From assembly GCA_029287455.1 (NCBI GenBank), contig JARFRB010000033.1, forward strand, positions 1 to 64,000: a DNA stretch of 64,000 bases, written 5' to 3'. Below are positions 34,608-43,339 of this stretch, piece by piece. The notes under the pieces are model-generated. The model ran no database searches and was not told the DNA's origin. It saw nothing but the letters and a program-made list of their open reading frames with translations. The translations under genes and the position numbers were made by a program. Positions within the stretch are counted from its first letter, which is position 1; each line of letters begins with the position of its first letter. Source of the stretch: Pelagibius litoralis. Its GTDB lineage: Bacteria > Pseudomonadota > Alphaproteobacteria > Kiloniellales > DSM-21159.

Positions 34608-35888
34608 ATGTTGATCCTGGTCCTCGCGGCGGCTGTGGGCTTTTCCCTTCATCTTCCGGGCATAGCGCTGGCCAGCCTCGGCGGTATCGCCTTGCAGCCA
34701 GTTCTGATCCTGTCAGCGATGTATGTTGCCATCGCCGTTATCGGGCAGCGGCGGATTCCCTTGGGCATCGTCGGCTGGATCATGATCAACGTCGCGGCGC
34801 TCGCCATTTGCACCGTCATGGCCGTCGATGCCGGCCATCCGATGAACTATCTGGCGATCCACATTGCCTACCTGCTGGTCTTCGCTCTGGCATTCGGAAT
34901 GATATTGACCGATCCCCTGCATCGACATCTCTTCTTGCACGCCTATATCGCTGGCGCGCTTGTGGGATCCGCGGTGGCCCTGGCTCAGTTCGCTAGCTCG
35001 ACCTTCCTCGGAATCAAGTTCCTGGTGACGAACAACGAAAACTTCTTCTTGATCGCGCCGCCGGGGCGCGGCGTGGGCTTCACGCCCGAAGCTTCGATCC
35101 TGGCCACCTTGCTGTTGCCAGCGTTCGTCATTCTTTACGCGGAAATCAGGGAGAAGCGCTCTTTCCTCAACCGGCGCTTTAGGACACTCCCAGTGCTTGG
35201 TTTTCTCGGGGCCGGGCTCTTGGCCACCAAATCGTCGAGCATCATGCTGCTCCCGGTCATCATTCTGGCTTACGAGATCGTGATCAGCCGGAGCATTCTG
35301 GTGTTTATTGGGCGCAACCTAAAAAACGCGATCATCTTCGGGCTGCTCGCCTTGGCTTTCATACCGCTCTACCAGACCCGTCTGGCGACCGACGACGCGC
35401 AGTACTCCTCGCTCTATCGCCTGGAGAAGATGGAGGTGGGGCTGAGGATCTATCAGGATTATCCCGTCGCCGGCGCCGGCCTCGGCCGGGTCTCGGACAC
35501 GATCTTCTTCGAGAGGTATCTTGATCCGACGGTGGATTGGGATTGGCTTGGCGAGCATGCTTGGAAGGGTGTCGATAGTTGGGTGATCCGCACCATGGCG
35601 GAAACGGGAACCCTTGGGCCGCTCGCGCTTTACTTACCTCTTCTGATCTTCTTCCCGAGCTATTGGCGGCTATCCAAGTATCCTGAATTTCGTCCCTTAC
35701 TTGTCATGACGCTGTCCTTTGTTTTTTGCCAAGCTCTGGTAAGCGGCTATCGGGATCTGCCGTTCTTCTACCTACCCATGACCATCGCCACGCTCGCCGG
35801 CACGGGCGCCCTCACACCCTCGCTCGTCCCGCGCCGCCGCGCTGAACCGCCGGTTCGCGGGACTTCGGAAAGACTAACGCATGCATGA
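34608..35888 (+). CDS. O-antigen-ligase/Wzy-like polysaccharide polymerase
   Basis: About 426 residues with 10-12 predicted membrane helices and one larger external loop (around LRIYQDYPVAGAGLGRVSDTIFFERYLDP to WVIRTMAETGTLG). The loop pattern, with its Gly-rich GAGLG and the SWVIRTMAETG-like helix, is characteristic of O-antigen ligase/Wzy proteins. It probably polymerises lipid-linked repeat units in the periplasm. The start could be ATG 34608 or GTG 34587. The 3' end overlaps the start of the co-polymerase gene by 8 bases. Sequence alone cannot separate polymerase from ligase, but the neighbouring Wzc and Wzx support polymerase. Confidence 0.82.
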   Translation: MLILVLAAAVGFSLHLPGIALASLGGIALQPVLILSAMYVAIAVIGQRRIPLGIVGWIMINVAALAICTVMAVDAGHPMNYLAIHIAYLLVFALAFGMILTDPLHRHLFLHAYIAGALVGSAVALAQFASSTFLGIKFLVTNNENFFLIAPPGRGVGFTPEASILATLLLPAFVILYAEIREKRSFLNRRFRTLPVLGFLGAGLLATKSSSIMLLPVIILAYEIVISRSILVFIGRNLKNAIIFGLLALAFIPLYQTRLATDDAQYSSLYRLEKMEVGLRIYQDYPVAGAGLGRVSDTIFFERYLDPTVDWDWLGEHAWKGVDSWVIRTMAETGTLGPLALYLPLLIFFPSYWRLSKYPEFRPLLVMTLSFVFCQALVSGYRDLPFFYLPMTIATLAGTGALTPSLVPRRRAEPPVRGTSERLTHA

Positions 35889-38127
35889 CGCGGCATCATC
35901 TCAGCCACTCCAGGAACCGGGCACTCCCGGTGCGATTTCCCTTTCGGAGATCGTATCGCTTCTGAAGCGGCATACCTTGCGGCTTCTCGTCATCGGCCTG
36001 GTTGCCGGCGGACTGGCCTACGCCGCCTGCCAGGTGGTGACGCCTCGCTATACCGGCATCGCGACAATCCTGGTCGAGAACATCGATCCCTATCTGCCGA
36101 CCGAAGGCACCGCTCAACCGCAAGGCAAGGCAATTGACTCGAGCTTCATGAACAATCAGGTCGAGTTGCTGGCTACCTGGACCTTGCACGAGAAAATCGC
36201 GGATCGCCTGGACCTTTACAGCGACCCGGAGTTCAACACCAGCCTCGTGCCCCCGGAAGAGCGGCCCCTCCTTACCCAAGCCATGGATTGGCTGGACATC
36301 AAGGTAGACCTCTTAAAAGAGGCGCTCCTGCCGCCGGAGCCGGAACTGCCGCAACTCGAGGGCGTGGATCCGGCACGTCTGGGTACCATTGATGCTGTTG
36401 GCGGAGCTCTGGTGGCAAACGTCAGGGGCGGATCTCACGTCATCGCGATCGAGGCCACGTCCGAGGCACCGGCCAAGGCGGCGCTGCTGGCGAACACCAC
36501 GGCGGAATTGTTCCTCGAAAGCCAAGTGGAACTGAAGAATCAGCGCTTGAACGAGAGCGAAGGCTGGGTGGGTGAGCGCATCGGCGAACTACGCGCCGAC
36601 ATGGAAGCGGCGGAAGCGGCGGTCGGCGAACAGCTGCGGCAGATGGAGTTCTTCGACGGCGACACGAAGAGCATTCTGAACGAACAGCTTTCACGGATTT
36701 CCTCCGAGATCCTGACCGTCCGCGAGGAGCGCATCCGCGAGGAGGCCAAACTTCGCCGCTTGCGCTCGCTTTTGCAGAGCGGCGGTGCGATCGAAAACAC
36801 CGAGGAAACAATGACCTCGCCGGTCATTCAGAACCTGAGGGCCCAGGAGACGGGTCTGCTGTCGCAGCGCGCGGAGTTGAGCAGCCGCTACGGTCAGCGC
36901 CATCCCACAATGATGGCCGCCGAATCCAGCCTGCGCAGCGTCCGCCAGAAGATCCAGACAGAAATTTCGCGTATCGCGGAAAACCAGATCGACAAGGTGC
37001 GCGTGGTGCGCGACCGGGAGGCCCAGCTATTGGCGGAGCGCGGCGGCCTGCAGGATCAGATTTCCGCACAAAGCGAGGAATTGCCGGCCTTGCGTGTCCT
37101 TGAGCGTGACGCGGAAACCAAGCGCCTGGTCTACGAGCAATTCTTGTCGCAAGCGCTGCAGGTTGCGCGGGTGGAAGAAATGCAGGCGCCCGATGCCAGA
37201 ATTCTCGCCATGTCGATTGTCCCGCGCGCTCCCGCGTTCCCGCAGACCAAGCTGATCTCCGCCCTTGCCGCCTTCGCGGCTATCTCGATCGCTTTTCTCA
37301 CGGTGTTGGTGCGGGAGTCCGCCGACAAGGGCGTCCGCAGCTCGGAGCACACCGAACGCCTGTTCGGCTTGCCGACGCTCGCGATGATCCCCCGCGTGAC
37401 CGGCAAGCGATTTCGGGAGCGCCCGGAAGACGCCATCACGGAGCTGCCGCGCTCCGCGGCGTCGGAGTCGGTGCGCAGTCTCTTTACGTCCTTGCAGTTG
37501 ATCGAGGTGGACGAGCACCAGCCGCGCACCATGCTGATCACCTCCAGCGTTCCCTTCGAGGGCAAGACAATGGTGTCGATTTCCCTGGCGCGCCAAACGG
37601 CGCTCGCCGGGTACAAGACGGTGCTGGTGAACATGGACCTGCGCCGCGACAATTCGCGCTACCGCAAACCACCGGAACGCCGGAACGTCTCCTCGCACAA
37701 CGCCCTGATCCAGCAGGGGCCGCTGCTTGACGAATGCCTGGAGATCGAAGAGGACACGGGCCTTGTGAAGCTTGTCTTTCCTTCTTCCCTGCGCAATCCG
37801 GCGGAGTTGCTCAACTCCGAGCAGATCGACGGGCTGATCCAAGACTTGAGCCGGCGGTATGACCGGGTCATCATCGATTCCCCGCCGGTTCTGGTGGTTC
37901 CCGACGCGCGCTTCCTGGCACGAATTGCCGACACGACTATCTACGTGGTGCGCTGGGCTCATACGCCCAAGGACAAGGTTGTCGAGGGTCTGCGCATCCT
38001 GCGCATGTCGCATGCCAGGATCGGCGGCATCGTACTCAGCCAGTTCGATCCGCGATTGCACTCGAAGTACAGCTATCGGGACTCCGGCATGTACCATGGC
38101 TCCGCGGGCGGTTATTACGTGCAATGA
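35881..38127 (+). CDS. Polysaccharide co-polymerase / BY-kinase (Wzc-like)
   Basis: 748 residues: an N-terminal Wzz domain with TM1 (about 35-50), a long periplasmic coiled-coil (~200-430), and TM2 (~455-475). A cytoplasmic BY-kinase domain follows with Walker A SSVPFEGKTMVS, Walker A' TVLVNMDLRRDN, Walker B RVIIDSPPVLV and a C-terminal Tyr cluster (KYSYRDSGMYHGSAGGYYV). Walker A' reads NMD where VDxD or IDxD is usual, a possible weakening of kinase activity. Such proteins control chain length and, by cycles of autophosphorylation, export. Start is ATG, 8 bases inside the polymerase gene; the stop overlaps the next gene as ATGA. Confidence 0.92.
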   Translation: MHDAASSQPLQEPGTPGAISLSEIVSLLKRHTLRLLVIGLVAGGLAYAACQVVTPRYTGIATILVENIDPYLPTEGTAQPQGKAIDSSFMNNQVELLATWTLHEKIADRLDLYSDPEFNTSLVPPEERPLLTQAMDWLDIKVDLLKEALLPPEPELPQLEGVDPARLGTIDAVGGALVANVRGGSHVIAIEATSEAPAKAALLANTTAELFLESQVELKNQRLNESEGWVGERIGELRADMEAAEAAVGEQLRQMEFFDGDTKSILNEQLSRISSEILTVREERIREEAKLRRLRSLLQSGGAIENTEETMTSPVIQNLRAQETGLLSQRAELSSRYGQRHPTMMAAESSLRSVRQKIQTEISRIAENQIDKVRVVRDREAQLLAERGGLQDQISAQSEELPALRVLERDAETKRLVYEQFLSQALQVARVEEMQAPDARILAMSIVPRAPAFPQTKLISALAAFAAISIAFLTVLVRESADKGVRSSEHTERLFGLPTLAMIPRVTGKRFRERPEDAITELPRSAASESVRSLFTSLQLIEVDEHQPRTMLITSSVPFEGKTMVSISLARQTALAGYKTVLVNMDLRRDNSRYRKPPERRNVSSHNALIQQGPLLDECLEIEEDTGLVKLVFPSSLRNPAELLNSEQIDGLIQDLSRRYDRVIIDSPPVLVVPDARFLARIADTTIYVVRWAHTPKDKVVEGLRILRMSHARIGGIVLSQFDPRLHSKYSYRDSGMYHGSAGGYYVQ

Positions 38128-39512
38128 GCGCCGATGCGAAGGCGTCTTCGCCTCGCTCCACAAGCACGGCCACCGAGGACTCGCGAGGTGCGGGGCGGCA
38201 GAGCCGCAAGGCGCTGATCGTTAGCTCAAGCTTCCCCTACCCCAAGGATATCGGGCGCAAGGTGATGCTCGGGGGCATGGTCGATTTCCTCGTCCAGGAA
38301 CTTGGGCCGGAGAACGTCTGTTTCGCCTCCCTCTCCTCCACGCCGGACGCGACGCTGCCGGAGGTGGCATTCCGGGTGGCGCCAATCGATATAGGGCCCG
38401 CCTCGCGCCGGATCCTGGCCATGGTAGGCGGCTCCCTTTTGCTTCGCCGTCATGCGCTGCAGGAAATGGCGGTCTATTCCCCGAGGGCCAAGCGAGAACT
38501 GGCGGCCCTTACGCGATCCTGGCAGCCGGGCCTGGTGCTGCTGGATACGCTCAGGATGGCGCCCTATGCATCGGCCTTTTCCCCTCGCCAGGCACGCCGC
38601 GTCCTCTATCTCGACGATCTTTATTCCGAGCGCTATTTGCGGATTCTGGACTCGATGAAGCGCTTCCCGGACGCGGATATCGACGCCTTGGGGACCTTCG
38701 CCCGCTTCCTGCCCGCAGCACTCTCGCGCATGGCCAAGGACGGCTTTCTTGCCCGGCGCTTGCTTACCGGTGAGTCGAAGCTCATGGCAAAGCAGGAGGT
38801 ACTGGCGCCAAGCCTCTTCGACGACGTTCTGCTGATCAGCGATCATGAAGCGGAGAAACTGCGCCTGAAAACCGGGGCAACGAATATCCGGCGCATCAAT
38901 CCACGGCTGAACGAGCCATCGCGCGTGGCCGCCCGGAGCTTTGACGGCCGGCCCATCTTCGTGTTCCTGGGCAACTTCGATTATCCGGCCAACGCGCAGG
39001 CCTTACGGCACTTCCTAGCGAAGGTCATGCCCGGCGCGATCGAACGCATTCCCGATCTGCAGCTCGAAGTCATCGGCAAGGGCGTTCCGCAAGATATTCT
39101 AAATCTTGGCGACTCCTTCGGGAAGCAGGTGCGCTTCCTGGGCTTCGTCCCCGACCTCGCCGGCGCCTTGGCCCGCGCAGCGGGAATGGTCGTTCCGCTT
39201 CTGATCGGCACCGGCGTCAAGCTAAAGACCATCGACGCGCTGGCGCACGGCCTGCCGATCATATCTACGCCGTTGGGGATCGAAGGGACGGTGCTGCGCG
39301 ACGGCCTGGGTTGCCTAATTGCCGAGCGGCCCGAGGAGTTTCCCCCATTGATGGCACAGGCTTTGGATCCCGAAACCAATGCCCGGCTTTCCAACGACGC
39401 CCGACGAATCTTCGAAGCGGAATACTCGGCCGAAGCCCTGCAGGCATCCTACCGCGCGATCTTCATGGGCGGAGCGGCCTCCGAAGGTTCAGCGCCGAGC
39501 AGCTCCTCGTAG
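38124..39512 (+). CDS. Glycosyltransferase family 4-like protein
   Basis: A 462-residue cytoplasmic GT-B glycosyltransferase. The N-terminal half starts after a polar leader at KALIVSSSFPYPKDIGRKVMLGGM. The C-terminal half has IFVFLGNFDYPANAQALRHFL, VRFLGFVPDLAGALARAAGMVVPLLIGTGVKLKTIDALAHGLPIISTPLGIEG, the nucleotide-sugar binding region of family 4. It is translationally coupled to the co-polymerase gene (ATGA). Donor and acceptor are unknown. Its 3' end overlaps the next, convergent glycosyltransferase gene by 64 bases. Confidence 0.87.
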   Translation: MSADAKASSPRSTSTATEDSRGAGRQSRKALIVSSSFPYPKDIGRKVMLGGMVDFLVQELGPENVCFASLSSTPDATLPEVAFRVAPIDIGPASRRILAMVGGSLLLRRHALQEMAVYSPRAKRELAALTRSWQPGLVLLDTLRMAPYASAFSPRQARRVLYLDDLYSERYLRILDSMKRFPDADIDALGTFARFLPAALSRMAKDGFLARRLLTGESKLMAKQEVLAPSLFDDVLLISDHEAEKLRLKTGATNIRRINPRLNEPSRVAARSFDGRPIFVFLGNFDYPANAQALRHFLAKVMPGAIERIPDLQLEVIGKGVPQDILNLGDSFGKQVRFLGFVPDLAGALARAAGMVVPLLIGTGVKLKTIDALAHGLPIISTPLGIEGTVLRDGLGCLIAERPEEFPPLMAQALDPETNARLSNDARRIFEAEYSAEALQASYRAIFMGGAASEGSAPSSSS

Positions 39513-40714
39513 AACCCCCACAAGGCGCGATCGAGCGATTCTTGATCGAAGCCTTTCTCGACCGCCGCGCGCCCAGCCTTACCCATCCTGGGCAGCAGCG
39601 CGGGATCGTCCGCCAATGCCGCTAGGTGCCGCGCCAAGGCTCCGACGTCGTGCTCCGGCGCCAGCAACCCGCTGACGCCGTCCTCCACCAACTCGGGAAT
39701 CCCGCTGTGCCAGGTAGCGACGACCGGAAGCCCGCGGGCCATGGCTTCCATGATCGATACCGGTATGCCCTCGCGCTCGCCGTTCGACGCGGTCACGCTG
39801 GGATGGAAGAAAGCATGCGCGTCCTCGAGCACGCGCACGACCTCATCGCGAGGCCGGGGCCCGAGAAACGCCACACTATCGGTAAGGCCGAGTTCGCGTG
39901 CCTGGGCGCGCAGCGCGCCCTCCAGCGGGCCATCGCCCACGATCGAGAAGCCAAGCGGGACGTCAGGCCGCTGTTCCCGGAGCATCGCGATCGCTTGAAT
40001 CGCAACTTCAAGCCCCTTCTTCTCCGCAAGCCTGCAGACCGTGGCCAGACGCAAAGCCTCACCCGGCGCGCGCGCTCTCTCCTTGAAGGCGAATCTGCGG
40101 GTGTCGATGCCAACGTGGTGCACGCGCAGCTTTTCTTGTGGGCAGCCCATGTCGGCCAGCTTGCGCGACCAGAACTCGCTAATCGGCAAAAAGGCGTCGC
40201 CAAGCTCGAAAAGCCGCCGCAAAGGCTCGACACCGACGATGTCGTCAGCGCCATGCAAAGTCGCGACCAAGCGTCCTTCAATTAACCCGGCCTCCCGCAG
40301 GAAGGCCCCTCTCAAGGCGCAATCGCCGAAATGGCAATGTACGATGTCGAACCGCCGGGACGCGGGCAAGGCTCCGGTCGCCGCGTAAAGCAGGTCAAGA
40401 TTGGCCGCGGTTCTTCCCCAGCGACCCGCGTCGAGGGCCGCCAATGCGGCCGGCAGGCGCCGCCGGAAAGCTGCCGACGCTAAGCGCTGCGCAAGCCCCG
40501 CCACCCGTGGCCATCGCCGCGCGGGCTGGCCCGAATACCATGTCTTTTCTCGCAAGCCGTAAGTCTCGATCTCGGGATGCACGGTCGATTCCGCACGCGG
40601 CCGGTGCGCGAGAACCGTGACCTCCGCTCCCCTGTCAAGCAGGCTCGTGACATGCGAAAGGATGAAGGTTTCCGAGAGCGCTGGAAACTCGCTCACAACG
40701 ATTGCGATTTTCAT
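39449..40714 (-). CDS. Glycosyltransferase family 4 protein (colanic-acid-type)
   Basis: A 421-residue GT-B enzyme beginning MKIAIVVSEFPALSETFILSHV, the start typical of WcaL/AmsK-like transferases. Other motifs are RFDIVHCHFG, LVATLHGADD, RLATVCRLAEKKGLEVAIQA, and the donor-binding EGIPVSIMEAMARGLPVVATWHSGIPELVEDG. It adds a sugar to a lipid-linked intermediate on the cytoplasmic face. The start overlaps the stop of the upstream minus-strand glycosyltransferase gene (ATGA). Confidence 0.9.
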   Translation of the reverse strand: MKIAIVVSEFPALSETFILSHVTSLLDRGAEVTVLAHRPRAESTVHPEIETYGLREKTWYSGQPARRWPRVAGLAQRLASAAFRRRLPAALAALDAGRWGRTAANLDLLYAATGALPASRRFDIVHCHFGDCALRGAFLREAGLIEGRLVATLHGADDIVGVEPLRRLFELGDAFLPISEFWSRKLADMGCPQEKLRVHHVGIDTRRFAFKERARAPGEALRLATVCRLAEKKGLEVAIQAIAMLREQRPDVPLGFSIVGDGPLEGALRAQARELGLTDSVAFLGPRPRDEVVRVLEDAHAFFHPSVTASNGEREGIPVSIMEAMARGLPVVATWHSGIPELVEDGVSGLLAPEHDVGALARHLAALADDPALLPRMGKAGRAAVEKGFDQESLDRALWGFYEELLGAEPSEAAPPMKIAR

Positions 40715-41955
40715 CTTTCCGCCATGCTCTTCGTTCGCGGCGCACCTTGAGCCGTCTGCGCGGCCTGGGGAGCGAGGGCCGAATAGAGGTCGATGTAGGC
40801 CGCCGCCATCCGCTCGCGGCCCCCACTCCGCGGAGCCGCCGCCGCACCTTGGGCAAGTTTCTCCCAGCTTTGCCGATCGCCCAGAAGGCCATTCAGAATC
40901 CCAGCAAGCTCCGACGGATTTTCGGGATCAAACGTCATCCCGCTTATGCCGGCCTCGATAAGTTCGGGAGCACCGCCACGCTTTGGCGCCAACACGGGAA
41001 GACCCCAGAAGCCCGCCTCGATAATCGTCATGCCAAGCGGTTCGTCCCAAAGGGATGGAACGACCAATAGATCGGTGCTCGCGAAGAAGTCCTCGGGCCG
41101 GGTCCAAGGAAGCCAGTCCACCGGCAGCCCCGCACCACGTGTTTTCAGCGCCGATAGATAGTCGTCGCTTCCACGCCCCGCTACACTAAGGCGCCACCCC
41201 TCCTTCGGCAGAGCGTGGCAGGCGTCGAGCAAGGTCTCGATTCCCTTCGTATGGTGCAGCCTGCCAAGGTATCCAAGCCGTATCGGCTCTTCGGAGCCCC
41301 GCGCTCGCCGCGGCGGCGCGTCGCCGGAGGTATGATCGGTGAGGATTACGCGCCGCTCCGCCGCCTTGGCGAAGTATCCCGCATCAAGGTGCCTGTTGAG
41401 CACGAATTGGCTGATCCCAACCACGGCATCGACACCGTTCGAGGCCCAGCGTCGCCGCGACGTGGCGAGGCGGCACTCCGGGCACTGTGCCAGGCACCGG
41501 CGATCTCCCTTGAACATCGTGCCCCGGATACATAGCAGGCCGTAATCCTGCAGGCTGTGCACAATCGGCAGCCCGAGCTGTCGGCAAGCCCCCCAGATGC
41601 CCGTGCCGAGACCGGTCAGGTTGCTGCTATGCACCAGGTCCGGTTCGAATTCGCCAATGAGCGCCGACAGGGATCGTGGCGCCTTGGGGTTAATCTCGCC
41701 AATGAGATGCCAGGCGACCTTGCGCCAAGCCGTCCGATTCGGCTGCAGCATCAAGTTGCCCATGGGATGGGCTTCAAGAAACCAGACCTTGAGCCCGGAA
41801 GATTCCTGGCGGGAATCCGCCGCGCCCTCCGCCAAGCTGGCGACGCCGACCTCTAAGCCTTTCGCGAGGAGGCCTTCGGCCAAAGCATGCATCATGATCT
41901 CGGCGCCGCCGACCACATTTGGCGGAAAAAGGTTTGAAACCAACAAGACACGCAT
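40711..41955 (-). CDS. Glycosyltransferase family 4 protein
   Basis: About 414 residues, starting MRVLLVSNLFPPNVVGGAEIMMHALA, the usual N-terminus of family 4. The middle holds RLGYLGRLHHTKGIETLLDACHALP, and the donor site is VPSLWDEPLGMTIIEAGFWGLPVLAPKRGGAPELIEAG. A Cys-rich stretch near residues 140-175 (CIRGTMFKGDRRCLAQCPEC) resembles the optional metal-binding insert seen in several family 4 enzymes. ATG 41955 is chosen over longer starts because the family motif begins there. It forms a two-gene operon with the downstream glycosyltransferase gene. Confidence 0.88.
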   Translation of the reverse strand: MRVLLVSNLFPPNVVGGAEIMMHALAEGLLAKGLEVGVASLAEGAADSRQESSGLKVWFLEAHPMGNLMLQPNRTAWRKVAWHLIGEINPKAPRSLSALIGEFEPDLVHSSNLTGLGTGIWGACRQLGLPIVHSLQDYGLLCIRGTMFKGDRRCLAQCPECRLATSRRRWASNGVDAVVGISQFVLNRHLDAGYFAKAAERRVILTDHTSGDAPPRRARGSEEPIRLGYLGRLHHTKGIETLLDACHALPKEGWRLSVAGRGSDDYLSALKTRGAGLPVDWLPWTRPEDFFASTDLLVVPSLWDEPLGMTIIEAGFWGLPVLAPKRGGAPELIEAGISGMTFDPENPSELAGILNGLLGDRQSWEKLAQGAAAAPRSGGRERMAAAYIDLYSALAPQAAQTAQGAPRTKSMAER

Positions 41956-42301
41956 TGCCTGGGTGCTCTCCCGAATTCGGCTCAAATCCACCTGGTTCGA
42001 ACGTCCGCCGCCAGAACTCAAAATCGAATCGAGAGATCACCACCCAAGCGCGCAAGCAGTGCTCAAACCCACTCGTTAATCAAGTAAAAGTGGCGGGCAA
42101 AGTCGTTGAGAACACTCGCTTGAACGCATTCTGAACACCATTAGCCAAGAGGAATGTCGCATACTCACATCGTAAGGATATAGCTCTAATGCGTGGACCC
42201 TATCCGATCCCCCAATTTTGACACTCATAAGCGGCTCACGGTTTTGGTGGCGGCGCGAACACTATTTCAGTAGACTATTCCTGGTCGCAATATAGCGCTG
42301 T
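41956..42301. other. Divergent promoter region between glycosyltransferase genes
   Basis: This 346-base gap holds no convincing gene or RNA. It is AT-rich from about 42060 to 42300, clearly different from the surrounding coding DNA. It should contain the promoters for both the minus-strand pair (41955) and the plus-strand GT2 gene (42302). I see no clear sigma-54 site or strong palindrome. Confidence 0.5.
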
Positions 42302-43339
42302 GTGCCTTCGAAAGACATTTGTGAAATGTTTAACAATGAAGTTTCAAGCGGCAGGCCACACGTCACGGCAGTGACGGTTTTTTACAATCGGTCAAAATAC
42401 GTACCGGATTCTGTTGAGAGTCTTATTCAACAAGACTACCCGAATTTGGAAATACTTCTTGTCGACGACGGGTCAACGGACGGCACGCTCGCGGCATTGC
42501 AGCGATACGCGCACGACCCGCGTGTTCGAATTCTGACGCAAGGTAACCGCGGCTTCACCATCGCGCTGAAGGACGCCATCGAGCAATCCAGCGGCGAGTT
42601 CATTGCGTTCCACGACGCCGGCGACGTATCCTATCCCACCCGCATCACCCGCCAGGTCGAAGCGCTGATGGGCCATCCCAAAGCCGTTCTCTGCAGTTCC
42701 TTTGTGGATAACGAGGACAGCTACACGGGAAAGGTGACGATCCACAAGCCGCGGATCGATTCGACACTGATTGAGACCCTGTTGCGCGACAACCCGTTCT
42801 ACCACGGGGAAATGATGTACCGCAGGGACGCGTATGAGAAAGTCGGCGGATACCGCCGCTTCTTCCGTTTCTCGCAGGACTACGATCTCTGGCTGCGGAT
42901 GAGCTTGCTGGGCGAAGCAGTGATCGTCCCGGAGGTCCTTTACCACCGGCCTCTCATCCCGGGCTCCATCAGCATGGACCCCAAAAAGATTCTCCTGCAG
43001 ACCCTGCTTGCCGAGTTCGCAAGGCAATGCCTTCTGGCCCGGCGTAGCGAAGGAATGGACATGCTGGACCGGCATGGCCCGGCCGGGGTTCTGCTGCGCC
43101 AGCGGTCCCCCAGAATCGCCAACAAACTGGCGGGCAAGGGAACGATGCTGATGGTGAAAGGGCAGCAGGAATTCGGCGCGACGTTCTTGCGGGCAGCGCG
43201 CCAAGAATGCGTGACGCCGCGCACCTGGCTGCTATCGCACCTGATCTGGCTCGAGCGCATCCCCTTCCTCTGGGAACACAGCATCGCGCCAATCCTGCAT
43301 CACACCTATCTGCGGCGCTCGCGCCGGGAAGGCGCTTAA
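42302..43339 (+). CDS. Glycosyltransferase family 2 protein
   Basis: About 345 residues with a GT-A fold. Motifs are VTAVTVFYNRSKYVPDSVESLIQQDYPNLEILLVDDGSTDGT (UDP-sugar binding), FIAFHDAGDVSYPTRITRQ (DxD-type region; here HDAGD), and a later FSQDYDLWLRMSLLG likely acting as the catalytic-base segment. The first ~60 codons are noticeably more AT-rich than the rest. Start is uncertain: GTG at 42302 or ATG at 42326, neither with a clear ribosome-binding site. It stands alone on the plus strand and its stop overlaps the convergent flippase gene by four bases. Confidence 0.87.
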   Translation: MPSKDICEMFNNEVSSGRPHVTAVTVFYNRSKYVPDSVESLIQQDYPNLEILLVDDGSTDGTLAALQRYAHDPRVRILTQGNRGFTIALKDAIEQSSGEFIAFHDAGDVSYPTRITRQVEALMGHPKAVLCSSFVDNEDSYTGKVTIHKPRIDSTLIETLLRDNPFYHGEMMYRRDAYEKVGGYRRFFRFSQDYDLWLRMSLLGEAVIVPEVLYHRPLIPGSISMDPKKILLQTLLAEFARQCLLARRSEGMDMLDRHGPAGVLLRQRSPRIANKLAGKGTMLMVKGQQEFGATFLRAARQECVTPRTWLLSHLIWLERIPFLWEHSIAPILHHTYLRRSRREGA

